NCBI RefSeq assembly: GCF_048006345.1
Contig: NZ_CP180351.1
Span: 868,001-932,000 of the forward strand
Source: Marivita sp030148515
GTDB lineage: Bacteria > Pseudomonadota > Alphaproteobacteria > Rhodobacterales > Rhodobacteraceae
DNA: 64,000 bases
Direction of reading: 5' to 3'
Positions 27,628 to 35,486 of this stretch are shown here, piece after piece (positions within the stretch are counted from its first letter, which is position 1; each line of letters opens with the position of its first letter). Under the pieces are notes generated by a model. The model did no database searches, was not told the origin of the DNA, and saw only the letters and a program-made list of their open reading frames with translations. Position numbers and translations under genes: made by a program.

Positions 27628-27640
27628 CCGGTCGCCGACC

Positions 27641-27684
27641 GTGTCCGTCGACTGAAACGCGCAGATGCGTCGACGCATCTGCGC
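27641..27684. repeat. Paired palindrome element C (convergent genes)
   Basis: An imperfect 18-bp element at 27641-27658 (halves GTGTCCGTC and GACTGAAAC) is followed by a perfect 26-bp palindrome at 27659-27684 (left half GCGCAGATGCGTC). The left half of the first element matches element A and the right half resembles element B, as if recombined. It lies between the convergent methyltransferase and moxR genes and is a probable bidirectional terminator. Confidence 0.75.
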
Positions 27685-27691
27685 CCCGATC

Positions 27692-28534
27692 TTACCGCCG
27701 TTCGCGCCGGGCCATGAAGGCCAACCGCTCGAAGAGATGCACATCCTGCTCGTTTTTGAGCAGCGCCCCGTGCAGCTTGGGCAGCGCATTCGCCCCGTCG
27801 CGCTTGAGATCCTCCGCCGTCATATCCTCGGCCAAGAGCAGCTTGAGCCAGTCCAGCACTTCAGAAGTTGACGGCTTCTTTTTCAATCCCGGCTGTTCGC
27901 GCAGCTCGTAGAACTGCGTCAGCGCGGTGGTCAGCAGCGCCTCTTTCAGCCCCGGATGATGCACCTCGACGATGCGGCGCAATGTGTCCGGATCGGGAAA
28001 GCGGATGTAGTGAAAGAAACACCGCCGCAGGAACGCGTCTGGCAGCTCTTTCTCGTTGTTCGAGGTGATGATGACGATGGGCCGCTGCCGCGCCTTGATC
28101 GTCTCGCCGGTCTCGTAGACATGGAACTCCATCTTGTCGAGTTCCTGCAGAAGGTCGTTGGGAAACTCGATATCCGCCTTGTCGATTTCGTCGATCAGCA
28201 GCACGACTTTTTCATCCGCCTCAAACGCCTGCCACAGCTTGCCCTTGCGGATGTAGTTGCGCACGTCGTTGACGCGCTCGTCGCCCAACTGGCTGTCTCG
28301 CAAACGACTCACCGCGTCGTATTCATACAAACCCTGCTGCGCCTTGGTGGTGGACTTGATGTTCCACTCGATCATGCGCAGGCCCAGCCCGGCCGCCACC
28401 TGCCGCGCCAATTCCGTCTTGCCGGTTCCAGGTTCTCCCTTGACCAGAAGCGGCCGTTCCAGCGTCACGGCGGCGTTCACCGCGATGGTCAGATCGTCGG
28501 TTGCCACATAACTGTCCGTGCCTTCAAATCTCAT
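27692..28534 (-). CDS. MoxR family AAA+ ATPase
   Basis: AAA+ chaperone of 280 residues. Walker A is GEPGTGKT (33-40), Walker B is VLLIDEIDKAD near 110, and sensor 1 is seen as IVIITSNNEKELPDAFLRRC with an arginine finger region. MoxR ATPases work with VWA proteins of the CoxE type in metal-centre insertion or envelope-stress complexes. The likely partner is the VWA gene at 22886-24070. It is transcribed alone, divergent from dksA across 132 bp. Confidence 0.9.
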   Translation of the reverse strand: MRFEGTDSYVATDDLTIAVNAAVTLERPLLVKGEPGTGKTELARQVAAGLGLRMIEWNIKSTTKAQQGLYEYDAVSRLRDSQLGDERVNDVRNYIRKGKLWQAFEADEKVVLLIDEIDKADIEFPNDLLQELDKMEFHVYETGETIKARQRPIVIITSNNEKELPDAFLRRCFFHYIRFPDPDTLRRIVEVHHPGLKEALLTTALTQFYELREQPGLKKKPSTSEVLDWLKLLLAEDMTAEDLKRDGANALPKLHGALLKNEQDVHLFERLAFMARRERR

Positions 28535-28666
28535 ATTCTTTTACCTTTTGTCTCATCGACCCATTGCCTCGAAATCACCCCATTGTGCAGCTATTCGGTA
28601 GTGACATCCCTTGGGCCTTCGGTTAAGTGCTGCGCACAGGGGTGCCAGATATCTAGGGGAATTTCT

Positions 28667-29122
28667 ATGACGGATACTGGCTTAGCTAAGGGAACCAAGA
28701 TGAAAGCCGAATCTTTCCTGCCCGACGACTACAGACCCGCCGAGGATGAGCCCTTCATGAACGAGCGCCAGCTCGAGTGGTTCCGTCGGGAACTGCTGGA
28801 ACAGCGCAACGAGCTTCTGAGCGACAGCAAATCCACCATCGCAGGTCTGCAGGACGGCACACGTAATATTCCGGATGTCGCGGACCGCGCCTCCGAAGAA
28901 ACCGACCGCGCGCTCGAGCTGCGGATCAGGGACCGTCAGCGCAAGCTGGTGGCCAAGATCGACGCTGCGCTGCGCCGGATCGACGAGGGCGAGTTTGGCT
29001 ATTGCCAGGCCACCGGCGAGCCTATCTCGCTCAAGCGTCTGGTGGCCCGTCCGACCACCACGCTGAGCCTCGAGGCGCAAGAGCGCCATGAACGGCGCGA
29101 GCGCGTGCATCGCGACGATTGA
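28667..29122 (+). CDS. dksA: RNA polymerase-binding transcription factor DksA, single-cysteine type
   Basis: Secondary-channel factor that works with ppGpp to reset transcription during starvation. It has 151 residues. The coiled coil spans ~30-95, with the tip region DRASEETDRALELRIRDR. The zinc-finger region is atypical. Only one cysteine (GYCQATGEPISLKRL) remains, the second cysteine of the first pair is Thr/Gly-replaced, and the distal pair reads ARPTTTLSLEAQ. This matches the zinc-independent DksA of Rhodobacter sphaeroides. AGGGGA lies 6 bases before ATG 28667. An internal ATG at 28700 (KAESFLP) also has a fair SD and could be the true start. Confidence 0.92.
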   Translation: MTDTGLAKGTKMKAESFLPDDYRPAEDEPFMNERQLEWFRRELLEQRNELLSDSKSTIAGLQDGTRNIPDVADRASEETDRALELRIRDRQRKLVAKIDAALRRIDEGEFGYCQATGEPISLKRLVARPTTTLSLEAQERHERRERVHRDD

Positions 29123-29148
29123 CGCGCGACGAATGTGATCGGAATTGG

Positions 29149-29183
29149 CGCGCCGGGGCACTTGCTCTGGCGCGTTTGTTTTG
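29149..29183 (+). terminator. Probable terminator after dksA
   Basis: The stem CGCGCC (29149-29154) pairs with GGCGCG (29169-29174) around a 14-nt loop and is followed by TTTGTTTTG. It lies just before the next gene's SD, so it could also attenuate read-through. Confidence 0.5.
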
Positions 29184-29196
29184 AGGGGGCGGGGTC

Positions 29197-30378
29197 TTGG
29201 ACCTGAACGCATTGGACATCACCGTGATCGGTGGCGGCATAGGTGGCCTGACCTGTGCGCTGGCGCTGCGCCAGCGCGGTGCCAGCGTGACGGTGCTTGA
29301 ACAGGCGCAGGCCATTACCGAAGTGGGTGCAGGCATTCAGGTCTCCCCGAACGGGTTGCGGGTCATCGAAGCGTTGGGGTTGGGCGATGATCTGGCCAGC
29401 CGCTCGGTGCAAGGGCAGGCGGTCTCGCTGCGCAATGGCAGCACCGGGTCCGAGGTGGCACGGCTTGATCTGACCCGCTTGCCACCCGACCAGCGCTACC
29501 TTTTTGTGCATCGCGCCGATCTGGTTGATCTCCTGTCCGCCGCGGCCCGCGATCAGGGAGTGACAGTGCGGCTGCTTCAGCGTGTGGATACGGTCACACC
29601 CGGACCCCGTCCGCGCATCGTTCTGGCCACCGGTGACACCCGCAACTCCGATTTGGTGATTGGTGCCGATGGCATCCATTCCGCCGTGCGTCCGGTTCTG
29701 AACGCCACGCAAAAACCGTTCTTCACCGGGCAGGTCGCGTGGCGCTGCATCGTGCCCAACAGCACCGGACATCCCGCCCATGCCCGTGTGCATATGGGGC
29801 CGGGGCGGCACATGGTGACCTATCCGCTGCGTGACGGGTCACTGCTGAACGTCGTCGCTGTGGAAGAACGCGCCCAATGGGCCGCCGAAAGCTGGTCGCA
29901 AAAAGACGATGCCGACAATCTGCGCAAGGCTTTTGCCGGGTTCGATGCCGAAGTGCACCAGATCCTGTCGCAGGCCGAAGCGCCGGGTGTCTGGGGTCTT
30001 TTCCGCCATCCCGTCGCGGCGCGTTGGCATGGGGCGGGCATGGCACTGCTCGGGGATGCGGCACATCCCACCCTGCCGTTTCTGGCACAAGGCGCCAACA
30101 TGGCGATGGAAGATGCGTGGGTGCTGGCGGATGCCTTGGCGCAGGCCTCTGACATGGACGCAGGTCTCGCGGCGTACCAACTCCGCCGCAAGGCGCGGGT
30201 CACACGGGTGATCGACGCCGCCAGTAAGAACGCTCGCAATTACCACCTGTCTCCGGGACCGTTCCGCTTTGCCGCCCATACCGCGTTGGGTCTGCTCAGT
30301 CGGGCGTCACCCGGACAGATGCTGGGTCGGTTCGATTGGCTTTACGGGTATGATGTGACCCGACCTCAGATCGCGTGA
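29197..30378 (+). CDS. FAD-dependent aromatic monooxygenase (salicylate hydroxylase-like)
   Basis: Class A flavoprotein monooxygenase of 393 residues. It has the N-terminal dinucleotide motif VIGGGIGGLTCALALRQRG near residue 10-28, a middle DG motif (LVIGADGIHSAVR) and the FAD ribityl motif GDAAHPTLPFLAQGANMAMED near 287-307. The start is TTG at 29197, preceded by GAGGGGGCGGGG. No ATG fits. Substrate is uncertain: 3-hydroxybenzoate or salicylate-type hydroxylases are the closest by motif. It is followed by the XdhC gene after 76 bp. Confidence 0.85.
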   Translation: MDLNALDITVIGGGIGGLTCALALRQRGASVTVLEQAQAITEVGAGIQVSPNGLRVIEALGLGDDLASRSVQGQAVSLRNGSTGSEVARLDLTRLPPDQRYLFVHRADLVDLLSAAARDQGVTVRLLQRVDTVTPGPRPRIVLATGDTRNSDLVIGADGIHSAVRPVLNATQKPFFTGQVAWRCIVPNSTGHPAHARVHMGPGRHMVTYPLRDGSLLNVVAVEERAQWAAESWSQKDDADNLRKAFAGFDAEVHQILSQAEAPGVWGLFRHPVAARWHGAGMALLGDAAHPTLPFLAQGANMAMEDAWVLADALAQASDMDAGLAAYQLRRKARVTRVIDAASKNARNYHLSPGPFRFAAHTALGLLSRASPGQMLGRFDWLYGYDVTRPQIA

Positions 30379-30454
30379 CCTACCACCATCGCAGGGGGAG
30401 ACAGCGCCGCGCGGCGTGATATGGTCCCGCCAAAGACCAAAGGAGGCCATGACG

Positions 30455-31423
30455 ATGGAGCGGTTTGACAGGTGTCCCGAAACGGCGCTCGATTGGCACC
30501 GGTCCGGCAAGGGGGCGGTCCTCGCAACGGTGATCGAGACATGGGGCAGCGCGCCGCGCCGTGTCGGATCACAGCTTGCCATCTCCGGCGAGGGCGAGAT
30601 CGAGGGGTCTGTTTCGGGCGGCTGCGTCGAAGGCGCTGTCGTGGTTGAAGCGATGGACGCACTCGCCGATGGCAAACCTCGCGAATTGGAATTCGGGGTC
30701 AGCGATCAGGATGCCTTTGCGGTGGGTTTGGCCTGCGGTGGCACCATCCGGGTTCTGGTGGAGCCTGTGGGCGCGGTGCTGCCTGAGGACATTCTTGACC
30801 AATTGGTAAAATATCGCGCCGCGCGCAAACCTGTGGCCTATGTGGTTGATCTGGAGGCAGGAACGCGGACCTTGACCACCGACGGCCACACGCAAGCCTT
30901 CCGTATGGATCGCTCCGGCTTCGTTGAAGACACACGCACTTTCGTCGCTGTCCATAATCCACCGTTGCGGCTCATCATCGTGGGTGCCGTGCATATTGCG
31001 CAGGCGCTGGTGCCGATGGCGCGGATCGCGGGCTATGACCCGACGCTGATCGACCCGCGCGAGGCGTTTGGGTCGGACAGTCGCTTTCCGGGTGAAACCA
31101 TCCTGCATGACTGGCCGGACGAGGCGATCAGCCAACTTGGATTGGACAGCCGCACCGCGCTGGTGCTCTTGACGCACGATCCGAAACTGGACGATCCGGC
31201 GCTTGAACAGGCGCTGCGGGCAGAGTGTTTCTATATCGGTGCGCTGGGATCAACTCGCACCCATGCCAAGCGGGTGGATCGTCTGATGGCCGCCGGGTTC
31301 AGCGATGCCGAGATCGCGCTGATCCACGGCCCCATCGGGTTGGACATCGGCGCATCTGGCCCTGCGGAAATCGCAGTATCGATCCTGGCGGAAATGACCC
31401 GCGTTTTGCGGAAAGGCGCATGA
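30455..31423 (+). CDS. XdhC/CoxI family molybdenum cofactor chaperone
   Basis: Binds and sulfurates/protects molybdenum cofactor for insertion into xanthine dehydrogenase-type hydroxylases. It has 322 residues. The XdhC signature ETWGSAPRRVGSQLAI followed by SVSGGCVEGAV (conserved Cys) is at residues 29-65. The C-terminal Rossmann-like domain has LIIVGAVHIAQAL and LTHDPKLDDPALEQAL, then YIGALGSTRTHAKR. AGGAGG at 30441-30446 is 8 bases from ATG 30455, preferred over ATG 30449. It overlaps the molybdopterin-binding gene by four bases. No molybdenum hydroxylase subunits are in view. Confidence 0.9.
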   Translation: MERFDRCPETALDWHRSGKGAVLATVIETWGSAPRRVGSQLAISGEGEIEGSVSGGCVEGAVVVEAMDALADGKPRELEFGVSDQDAFAVGLACGGTIRVLVEPVGAVLPEDILDQLVKYRAARKPVAYVVDLEAGTRTLTTDGHTQAFRMDRSGFVEDTRTFVAVHNPPLRLIIVGAVHIAQALVPMARIAGYDPTLIDPREAFGSDSRFPGETILHDWPDEAISQLGLDSRTALVLLTHDPKLDDPALEQALRAECFYIGALGSTRTHAKRVDRLMAAGFSDAEIALIHGPIGLDIGASGPAEIAVSILAEMTRVLRKGA

Positions 31424-32421
31424 AGTTCGGCGCGGTTCCCTTGGCCGAGGCAGAGGGCGCAATCCTTGCGCATTCCGTCGCTCTGCCCAAAGGGAGGTTG
31501 CGCAAGGGCGTTACGCTGGATGCGATCGCGCTGAGCAAGCTTTCGGCGGCTGGGGTACACCACGTTACGGTGGCCCGGATGGAAGCTGATGATGTGCACG
31601 AGGATCGCGCCGCCGAACGGCTCGCGGAGGCGCTGGTGCCAGACCCGGCAGCGGTGCATTTGCGGGTGGCTCCTGCCAGCACCGGGCGTGTGAACATCTA
31701 TGCAACGCAGAACGGAGTGGTCCAGATCGACGCGGCCAAGATAAACGCCGTGAACGCGGTCCATCCCATGGTCACCGTGGCCACGGTTCCCGAATGGCAC
31801 CGCAGCGCGGCGCGTGGCATGGTGGCGACGGTCAAGATCATCGCTTACGCCGCACCCGAAGCCGCCGTGGCGGCTGCCTGCGAAGCCGGGCAGGACGCAC
31901 TGGCGCTGCGCCCTGTGACACACACGCGGGCGCTGCTGATCCAGACCAGCGTTGGTGGGCGGGATGACAGCGCCAAAGGCCAGCGCGCGATGGGGCAGCG
32001 GTTCGACCGCATGGGGGTCGCCCTTGGCCCCAAGACCGTCGTGCCGCACGAGGCTGAGGCGTTGCGCCAAGCTCTGGTCGCGGCCGCGCCGGACTATGAC
32101 ATGCTGTGTATTCTGACCGGATCGGCCACATCCGATCTCTACGATGTTGCGCCCGAAGCGGTCAGGGCCGCCGGAGGAGATGTCGTGCATTACGGGATGC
32201 CGGTGGATCCCGGTAACCTGCTCTTCTGGGGGCATCTGGGCGACGTGCCGGTGATCGGCCTGCCGGGATGCGCCCGGTCGCCTGCGTTGAATGGTGCAGA
32301 CTGGGTGTTGGAACGTTTGCTCTGTGATGTTCCTGTCCGCCCGCAGGACATCATGGGAATGGGGGTTGGTGGGCTTCTGAAGGAGCCGCCATCGCGGCCC
32401 GCCCCGCGCGAGACGGCATAG
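31420..32421 (+). CDS. Molybdopterin-binding protein (MoeA/MogA-like)
   Basis: A 333-residue protein with an N-terminal region like MoeA linker domains (FGAVPLAEAEGAILAHSV; LRKGVTLDAIALSKLSAAGV) and a MogA/MoaB-like fold (ILTGSATSDLYDVAPEAVRAAGG; VIGLPGCARSPALNG). In many alphaproteobacteria this architecture is fused to a C-terminal MobA-type nucleotidyltransferase. Here it ends after the molybdopterin-binding part. It overlaps XdhC (ATGA) and probably delivers or nucleotide-modifies molybdenum cofactor for the same target enzyme. Confidence 0.85.
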   Translation: MKFGAVPLAEAEGAILAHSVALPKGRLRKGVTLDAIALSKLSAAGVHHVTVARMEADDVHEDRAAERLAEALVPDPAAVHLRVAPASTGRVNIYATQNGVVQIDAAKINAVNAVHPMVTVATVPEWHRSAARGMVATVKIIAYAAPEAAVAAACEAGQDALALRPVTHTRALLIQTSVGGRDDSAKGQRAMGQRFDRMGVALGPKTVVPHEAEALRQALVAAAPDYDMLCILTGSATSDLYDVAPEAVRAAGGDVVHYGMPVDPGNLLFWGHLGDVPVIGLPGCARSPALNGADWVLERLLCDVPVRPQDIMGMGVGGLLKEPPSRPAPRETA

Positions 32422-32423
32422 AA

Positions 32424-32450
32424 AAAGCGACCCGAAGGTCGCTTTCAAAA
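32424..32450 (-). terminator. Terminator of infC (and of the convergent molybdopterin-binding gene)
   Basis: A 9-bp perfect stem (AAAGCGACC at 32424-32432; GGTCGCTTT at 32437-32445) with a CGAA/UUCG tetraloop. On the minus strand the UUCG loop is followed by GGTCGCTTTTTC, a strong intrinsic terminator for infC. It works in both directions. Confidence 0.8.
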
Positions 32451-32472
32451 ATTGCCAAATAATGGATCGCGA

Positions 32473-33019
32473 TTATTTCGGAAGCGGTCCGATCATCATG
32501 ACCATCTGGCGTCCTTCCATCTTCGGCATGTTCTCAACCTTGCCATGCTCTTTCGAAGTCTTCGGCCACACGTTCCAACAGCTCGCGCCCAAGGTTCTGG
32601 TGCGCCATCTCGCGTCCGCGGAACCGCAGGGTGACCTTCACCTTGTCGCCATTTTCAAGGAACTTGAACACACTCCGCATTTTCACGTCGTAATCGTTCT
32701 TGTCCGTGTTCGGGCGGAACTTGACCTCTTTGATCTCGATGATCTTCTGCTTCTTGCGCGCCTCGGATTCCCGCTTCTGCTGTTCGTATTTGAACTTGCC
32801 GAAATCCATGATCTTGACAACCGGTGGCGTCGCGTTTGGCGAAATCTCGACAAGATCAAGCCCGGCTTCTTCAGCGAGCTGCATGCCACGTTCAGGCGTG
32901 ACAACGCCGATGTTTTCTCCGTCCGCGCCGATCAGGCGGATTTCCGGGGACCGGATGCGTTCGTTGATGCGGGGGCCGGTCTCGCGCGTGGGGGGCGCGT
33001 TGTGAGGTCTGCGGGCTAT
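32473..33019 (-). CDS. infC: Translation initiation factor IF-3, AUA start, apparent frameshift near the end
   Basis: IF-3 prevents 30S/50S joining and checks start codons. The N-domain begins ARRPHNAPPTRETG and continues with INERIRSPEIRLIGADGE. The C-domain has PPVVKIMDFGKFKYEQQ and FRGREMAHQN. The only plausible start is ATA (33019-33017), with AAAGGAG seven bases upstream and an in-frame TGA shortly before it. Near the 3' end the frame VAEDFE runs into an early stop at 32534. One base removed around 32551-32554 restores the expected ending VENMPKMEGR...IGPLPK and stop at 32473, giving about 181 residues. A sequencing error is most likely, since IF-3 is essential. Confidence 0.88.
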
Positions 33020-33033
33020 GGTGTCGCTCCTTT
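33017..33033 (-). promoter_or_regulatory. infC Shine-Dalgarno and non-canonical AUA initiation codon
   Basis: AAAGGAG (33033-33027) sits seven bases before ATA (33019-33017). No ATG, GTG or TTG is in frame between the upstream TGA and this ATA. Rare start codons on infC are known to give IF-3 autoregulation in other bacteria. Confidence 0.75.
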
Positions 33034-33223
33034 GGTGCAGTTCAAATCAGGGCTGCAAAGTAGTCGTCATGCCGTTGGCTTTCAAGCGGCTTTTCGGCGG
33101 AACTGAGCCGAGCGCCAAGGGTTTCCCCCTTGTGGGCCCGCAGGGCGAGGCGCACATGCATCCCACAGGCACGCGTTGCGAGGTTGCAGCGCAGCAAAAA
33201 TTCATCAGGGGGTTTTAAAACCA

Positions 33224-34024
33224 ATGAAAAATCTGATCATTCTGGCAGTCGCCGTGGCAGTCGGCATCGGGGCGTGGGTGTTCACGCAATCCGGAACCAC
33301 GCCGCAAACCGTCGAGACCGAGGGTGACGCCGTGACAGACACAGCAGAGACGATGGCGGAGACCGCCGAAAGTGCCGCGACTGAGGCCGCAGAGGACGTG
33401 ACGACGACGGTCGAAGAGAGGCAGAATGCTGTCGAGGAAACCGCTGGCGACGCTGTCACAGCCGTGGAAGACGCGGTGAACGAGGCGGCAGAGGCCATCG
33501 ACAGCGTCGCGGCTGAAGCGACCGAAGCGGCCAGCGACGTGGTCGAACAGGCAGAAACGGCTGTCAACAACGCCGTCACCGCGATCAACGAGGCGGCGCA
33601 TGATGCGGCAACCGCGCTGGAAACGGCGATGGACACAGCCACCGGCGAGGCGGACAGCGCGGCAGATGTGGCAACGGACGCTGCCGATGCTGCGGTTGAC
33701 ACAGTAACAGATGCCGCTGATGGCGTTGCGGATACCGCAACCGAGGCAACCGATATGGCTGCTGAGGCAACCAATGATGCCGTTCAGGCGACAGAGGACA
33801 GTGCAGCACCCGTTGCTGACACAACCGCCGAAGCGGGCACTGACATCGCAGAGGCGCTGACAGTCGACGGGTTCGATTACGATCGGGTGATCGCCTATAT
33901 CGACCAGTCCGATCTGTCCGTGCTGATCAAGACCTCGACCAAAGCCGCGCTGGAACAGGCGCGGGACAACCCTGAGCAATTGCAGGCGCTGCTTGCCACG
34001 TTGAGGGACCAGCTTGGCCTGTAA
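33224..34024 (+). CDS. Ala/Thr/Asp-rich LEA-like or apolipoprotein-like helical repeat protein
   Basis: A 266-residue protein with an N-terminal membrane helix or uncleaved signal anchor (NLIILAVAVAVGIGAWVF). It is followed by about 190 residues rich in A, T, D, E and V with 11-residue-like periodicity such as DAVTDTAETMAETAESA and DAADGVADTATEATD. This resembles amphipathic helix repeats of late-embryogenesis-abundant and phasin/apolipoprotein-like proteins. A short folded tail (ALTVDGFDYDRVIAYIDQSDLS...LRDQLGL) ends it. It is probably an envelope protein of stress or membrane-protective type. The gene stands alone, divergent from infC. Confidence 0.72.
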   Translation: MKNLIILAVAVAVGIGAWVFTQSGTTPQTVETEGDAVTDTAETMAETAESAATEAAEDVTTTVEERQNAVEETAGDAVTAVEDAVNEAAEAIDSVAAEATEAASDVVEQAETAVNNAVTAINEAAHDAATALETAMDTATGEADSAADVATDAADAAVDTVTDAADGVADTATEATDMAAEATNDAVQATEDSAAPVADTTAEAGTDIAEALTVDGFDYDRVIAYIDQSDLSVLIKTSTKAALEQARDNPEQLQALLATLRDQLGL

Positions 34025-34045
34025 GGCGCATCAAAGAACAAAGAG

Positions 34046-34077
34046 AAAGCCGCGCGGGTAATCCCCTGCGCGGCTTT
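34046..34077. terminator. Bidirectional terminator
   Basis: A 10-bp perfect stem (AAAGCCGCGC 34046-34055; GCGCGGCTTT 34068-34077) with an inner GGG/CCC. It lies between the LEA-like gene (plus) and the convergent ferredoxin reductase gene (minus). Confidence 0.8.
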
Positions 34078-34115
34078 ATATTTAGTGTCTTATGGCTTGT
34101 TCTTGATGTGACGCA

Positions 34116-34973
34116 TCAATCAAGAAACGCTTTTTCAACCACATAGGTTTGTGGGTCGGAATTGGCGCCTTCCTTAAGCCCGTAGCCTTCGAGCATGTCC
34201 TTGATTTCAAGGTTGAAGGCAAGGTTGCCACAAACCATGGCACGGTCGGTTTCCGGGCTGATGACGGGCACACCCAGATCTTCAAAGCATTCGCCCGAGC
34301 GCATCAGGTCGGTGATGCGGCCCATCTTCGGGCTCTCTTCGCGGGTTGTGGTCGGGTAGTAGCGCAGCTTGTCGGCAAAGCCTTCGCCGATCAGTTCCGC
34401 CAGCAATTCGTCGCTGCGGATCGTGTCGATCAGTTCTTTGCCATATTGAAGCTCACCCACTTCGCGGCAGGTGTGGGTGAGGATGACCTCGTCGTAATCC
34501 TCATAGGTCTGCGGATCCCGCAAAAGCGAGGCAAAGGGGGCGATGCCGGTGCCGGTGGCGAAAAGCCAGAGCCGTTTGCCTGGCAGCAGCGCGTCATGCA
34601 CCAGCGTGCCGACGGGTTTCGGGCGCAGGATGATCTGATCGCCCGGCTGGATGTGTTGAAGGCGGCTGGTCAGCGGACCGTCCTGTACCTTGATCGAGTA
34701 GAACTCAAGTTCCTCGTCCCAAGACGGCGACGCGATGGAATAGGCGCGCAGAAGCGGCTTTTCGCGACCGGATTTTTCATCCGTCTGCATCAAGCCGATC
34801 ATCACAAATTCGCCCGAGCGGAACCGCAAGGACGCAGGACGTGTGACCCGGAAGGAAAACAGTCGGTCTGTCCAGTGTTTGACCTCAGTTACGGTCTGCG
34901 CGTCGGGGATGGCAAGGGTCTTGGCGGGCGCTTTGGTGGCTGTGGCTTCGGTCACGGGTGTCAACTCTGTCAT
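34116..34973 (-). CDS. fpr: Ferredoxin--NADP(+) reductase
   Basis: FAD enzyme passing electrons between NADPH and ferredoxin/flavodoxin, 285 residues. It shows the FAD-binding RAYSIASPSWDEELEFY (R-x-Y-S) with following PGDQIILRPKPVGTL. The NADP region has FATGTGIAPFASLLRDPQ and the C-terminal AMVCGNLAFNLEIKDML. The first 25 residues form an extra Thr/Ala-rich segment. Its position beside the sulfite reductase cluster suggests it supplies reductant to CysI, although it has its own promoter region of 117 bp separating it from DUF934. Confidence 0.92.
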   Translation of the reverse strand: MTELTPVTEATATKAPAKTLAIPDAQTVTEVKHWTDRLFSFRVTRPASLRFRSGEFVMIGLMQTDEKSGREKPLLRAYSIASPSWDEELEFYSIKVQDGPLTSRLQHIQPGDQIILRPKPVGTLVHDALLPGKRLWLFATGTGIAPFASLLRDPQTYEDYDEVILTHTCREVGELQYGKELIDTIRSDELLAELIGEGFADKLRYYPTTTREESPKMGRITDLMRSGECFEDLGVPVISPETDRAMVCGNLAFNLEIKDMLEGYGLKEGANSDPQTYVVEKAFLD

Positions 34974-35090
34974 GTTTTCCTTACCGGCTCGTGTAAACCG
35001 GTCCCTTACATCTATCTTTGATTTACATCAGACGAAACCCGCCCATGGTCGCAGGGACCGGGCGGGTGGTCTTTCGGTCGCAGTTTGGGC

Positions 35091-35486
35091 TCAGGCGGCG
35101 AGGCCGCGCAGACGCGACTGGTAGTCATGGGCCCGCCAATCGGCGCGGACCAGCCATTGGGCTTCGGGCTGTCGTGCGGCGAGGTCGTCGCTGATTTCCA
35201 CATCATCAAAGCCTGAGCGGCGCGCCATGGCGTATTGATCTGCGATGACATGACCTTGTGCGCGCAGCCAGCCCTTGTAGCCCTGCTGGCGGATCAGCCG
35301 TGCGAGGGTAAAGCCGCGCCCGTCCGAAAAGCTGGGAAAGTCGATGCGGATCAGTTCCTTGCCGATCAGCAGGCATTTGAGCCGCGCAGGATCGGTGTCC
35401 GAGGGCAGGTCGATGCGCGCCTCGGGGTCAATCCAGCGCGTCGGGTCGTCTGTCAGAAAGCCGCTGTCGTTGATCAGAACGGTCAT
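35091..35486 (-). CDS. DUF934 domain protein of the sulfite-assimilation cluster
   Basis: A 131-residue protein of the DUF934 family, always found with assimilatory sulfite reductase. Core residues include LLIGKELIRIDFPSFSDGRGFTLARLIR and YKGWLRAQGHVIADQ near the centre, then FDDVEI. The start is ATG 35486, which overlaps the cysH stop by four bases. It is thought to assist electron delivery to or assembly of CysI, but no activity is established to my knowledge. It is the last gene of the five-gene sulfur operon. Confidence 0.85.
   Translation of the reverse strand: MTVLINDSGFLTDDPTRWIDPEARIDLPSDTDPARLKCLLIGKELIRIDFPSFSDGRGFTLARLIRQQGYKGWLRAQGHVIADQYAMARRSGFDDVEISDDLAARQPEAQWLVRADWRAHDYQSRLRGLAA

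Noticed and set aside
33300..33840. Repeat-rich DNA in the LEA-like gene as possible CRISPR or tandem repeat
   Set aside because: Repetition is in amino-acid periodicity with degenerate codons; there are no identical repeat units with unique spacers.
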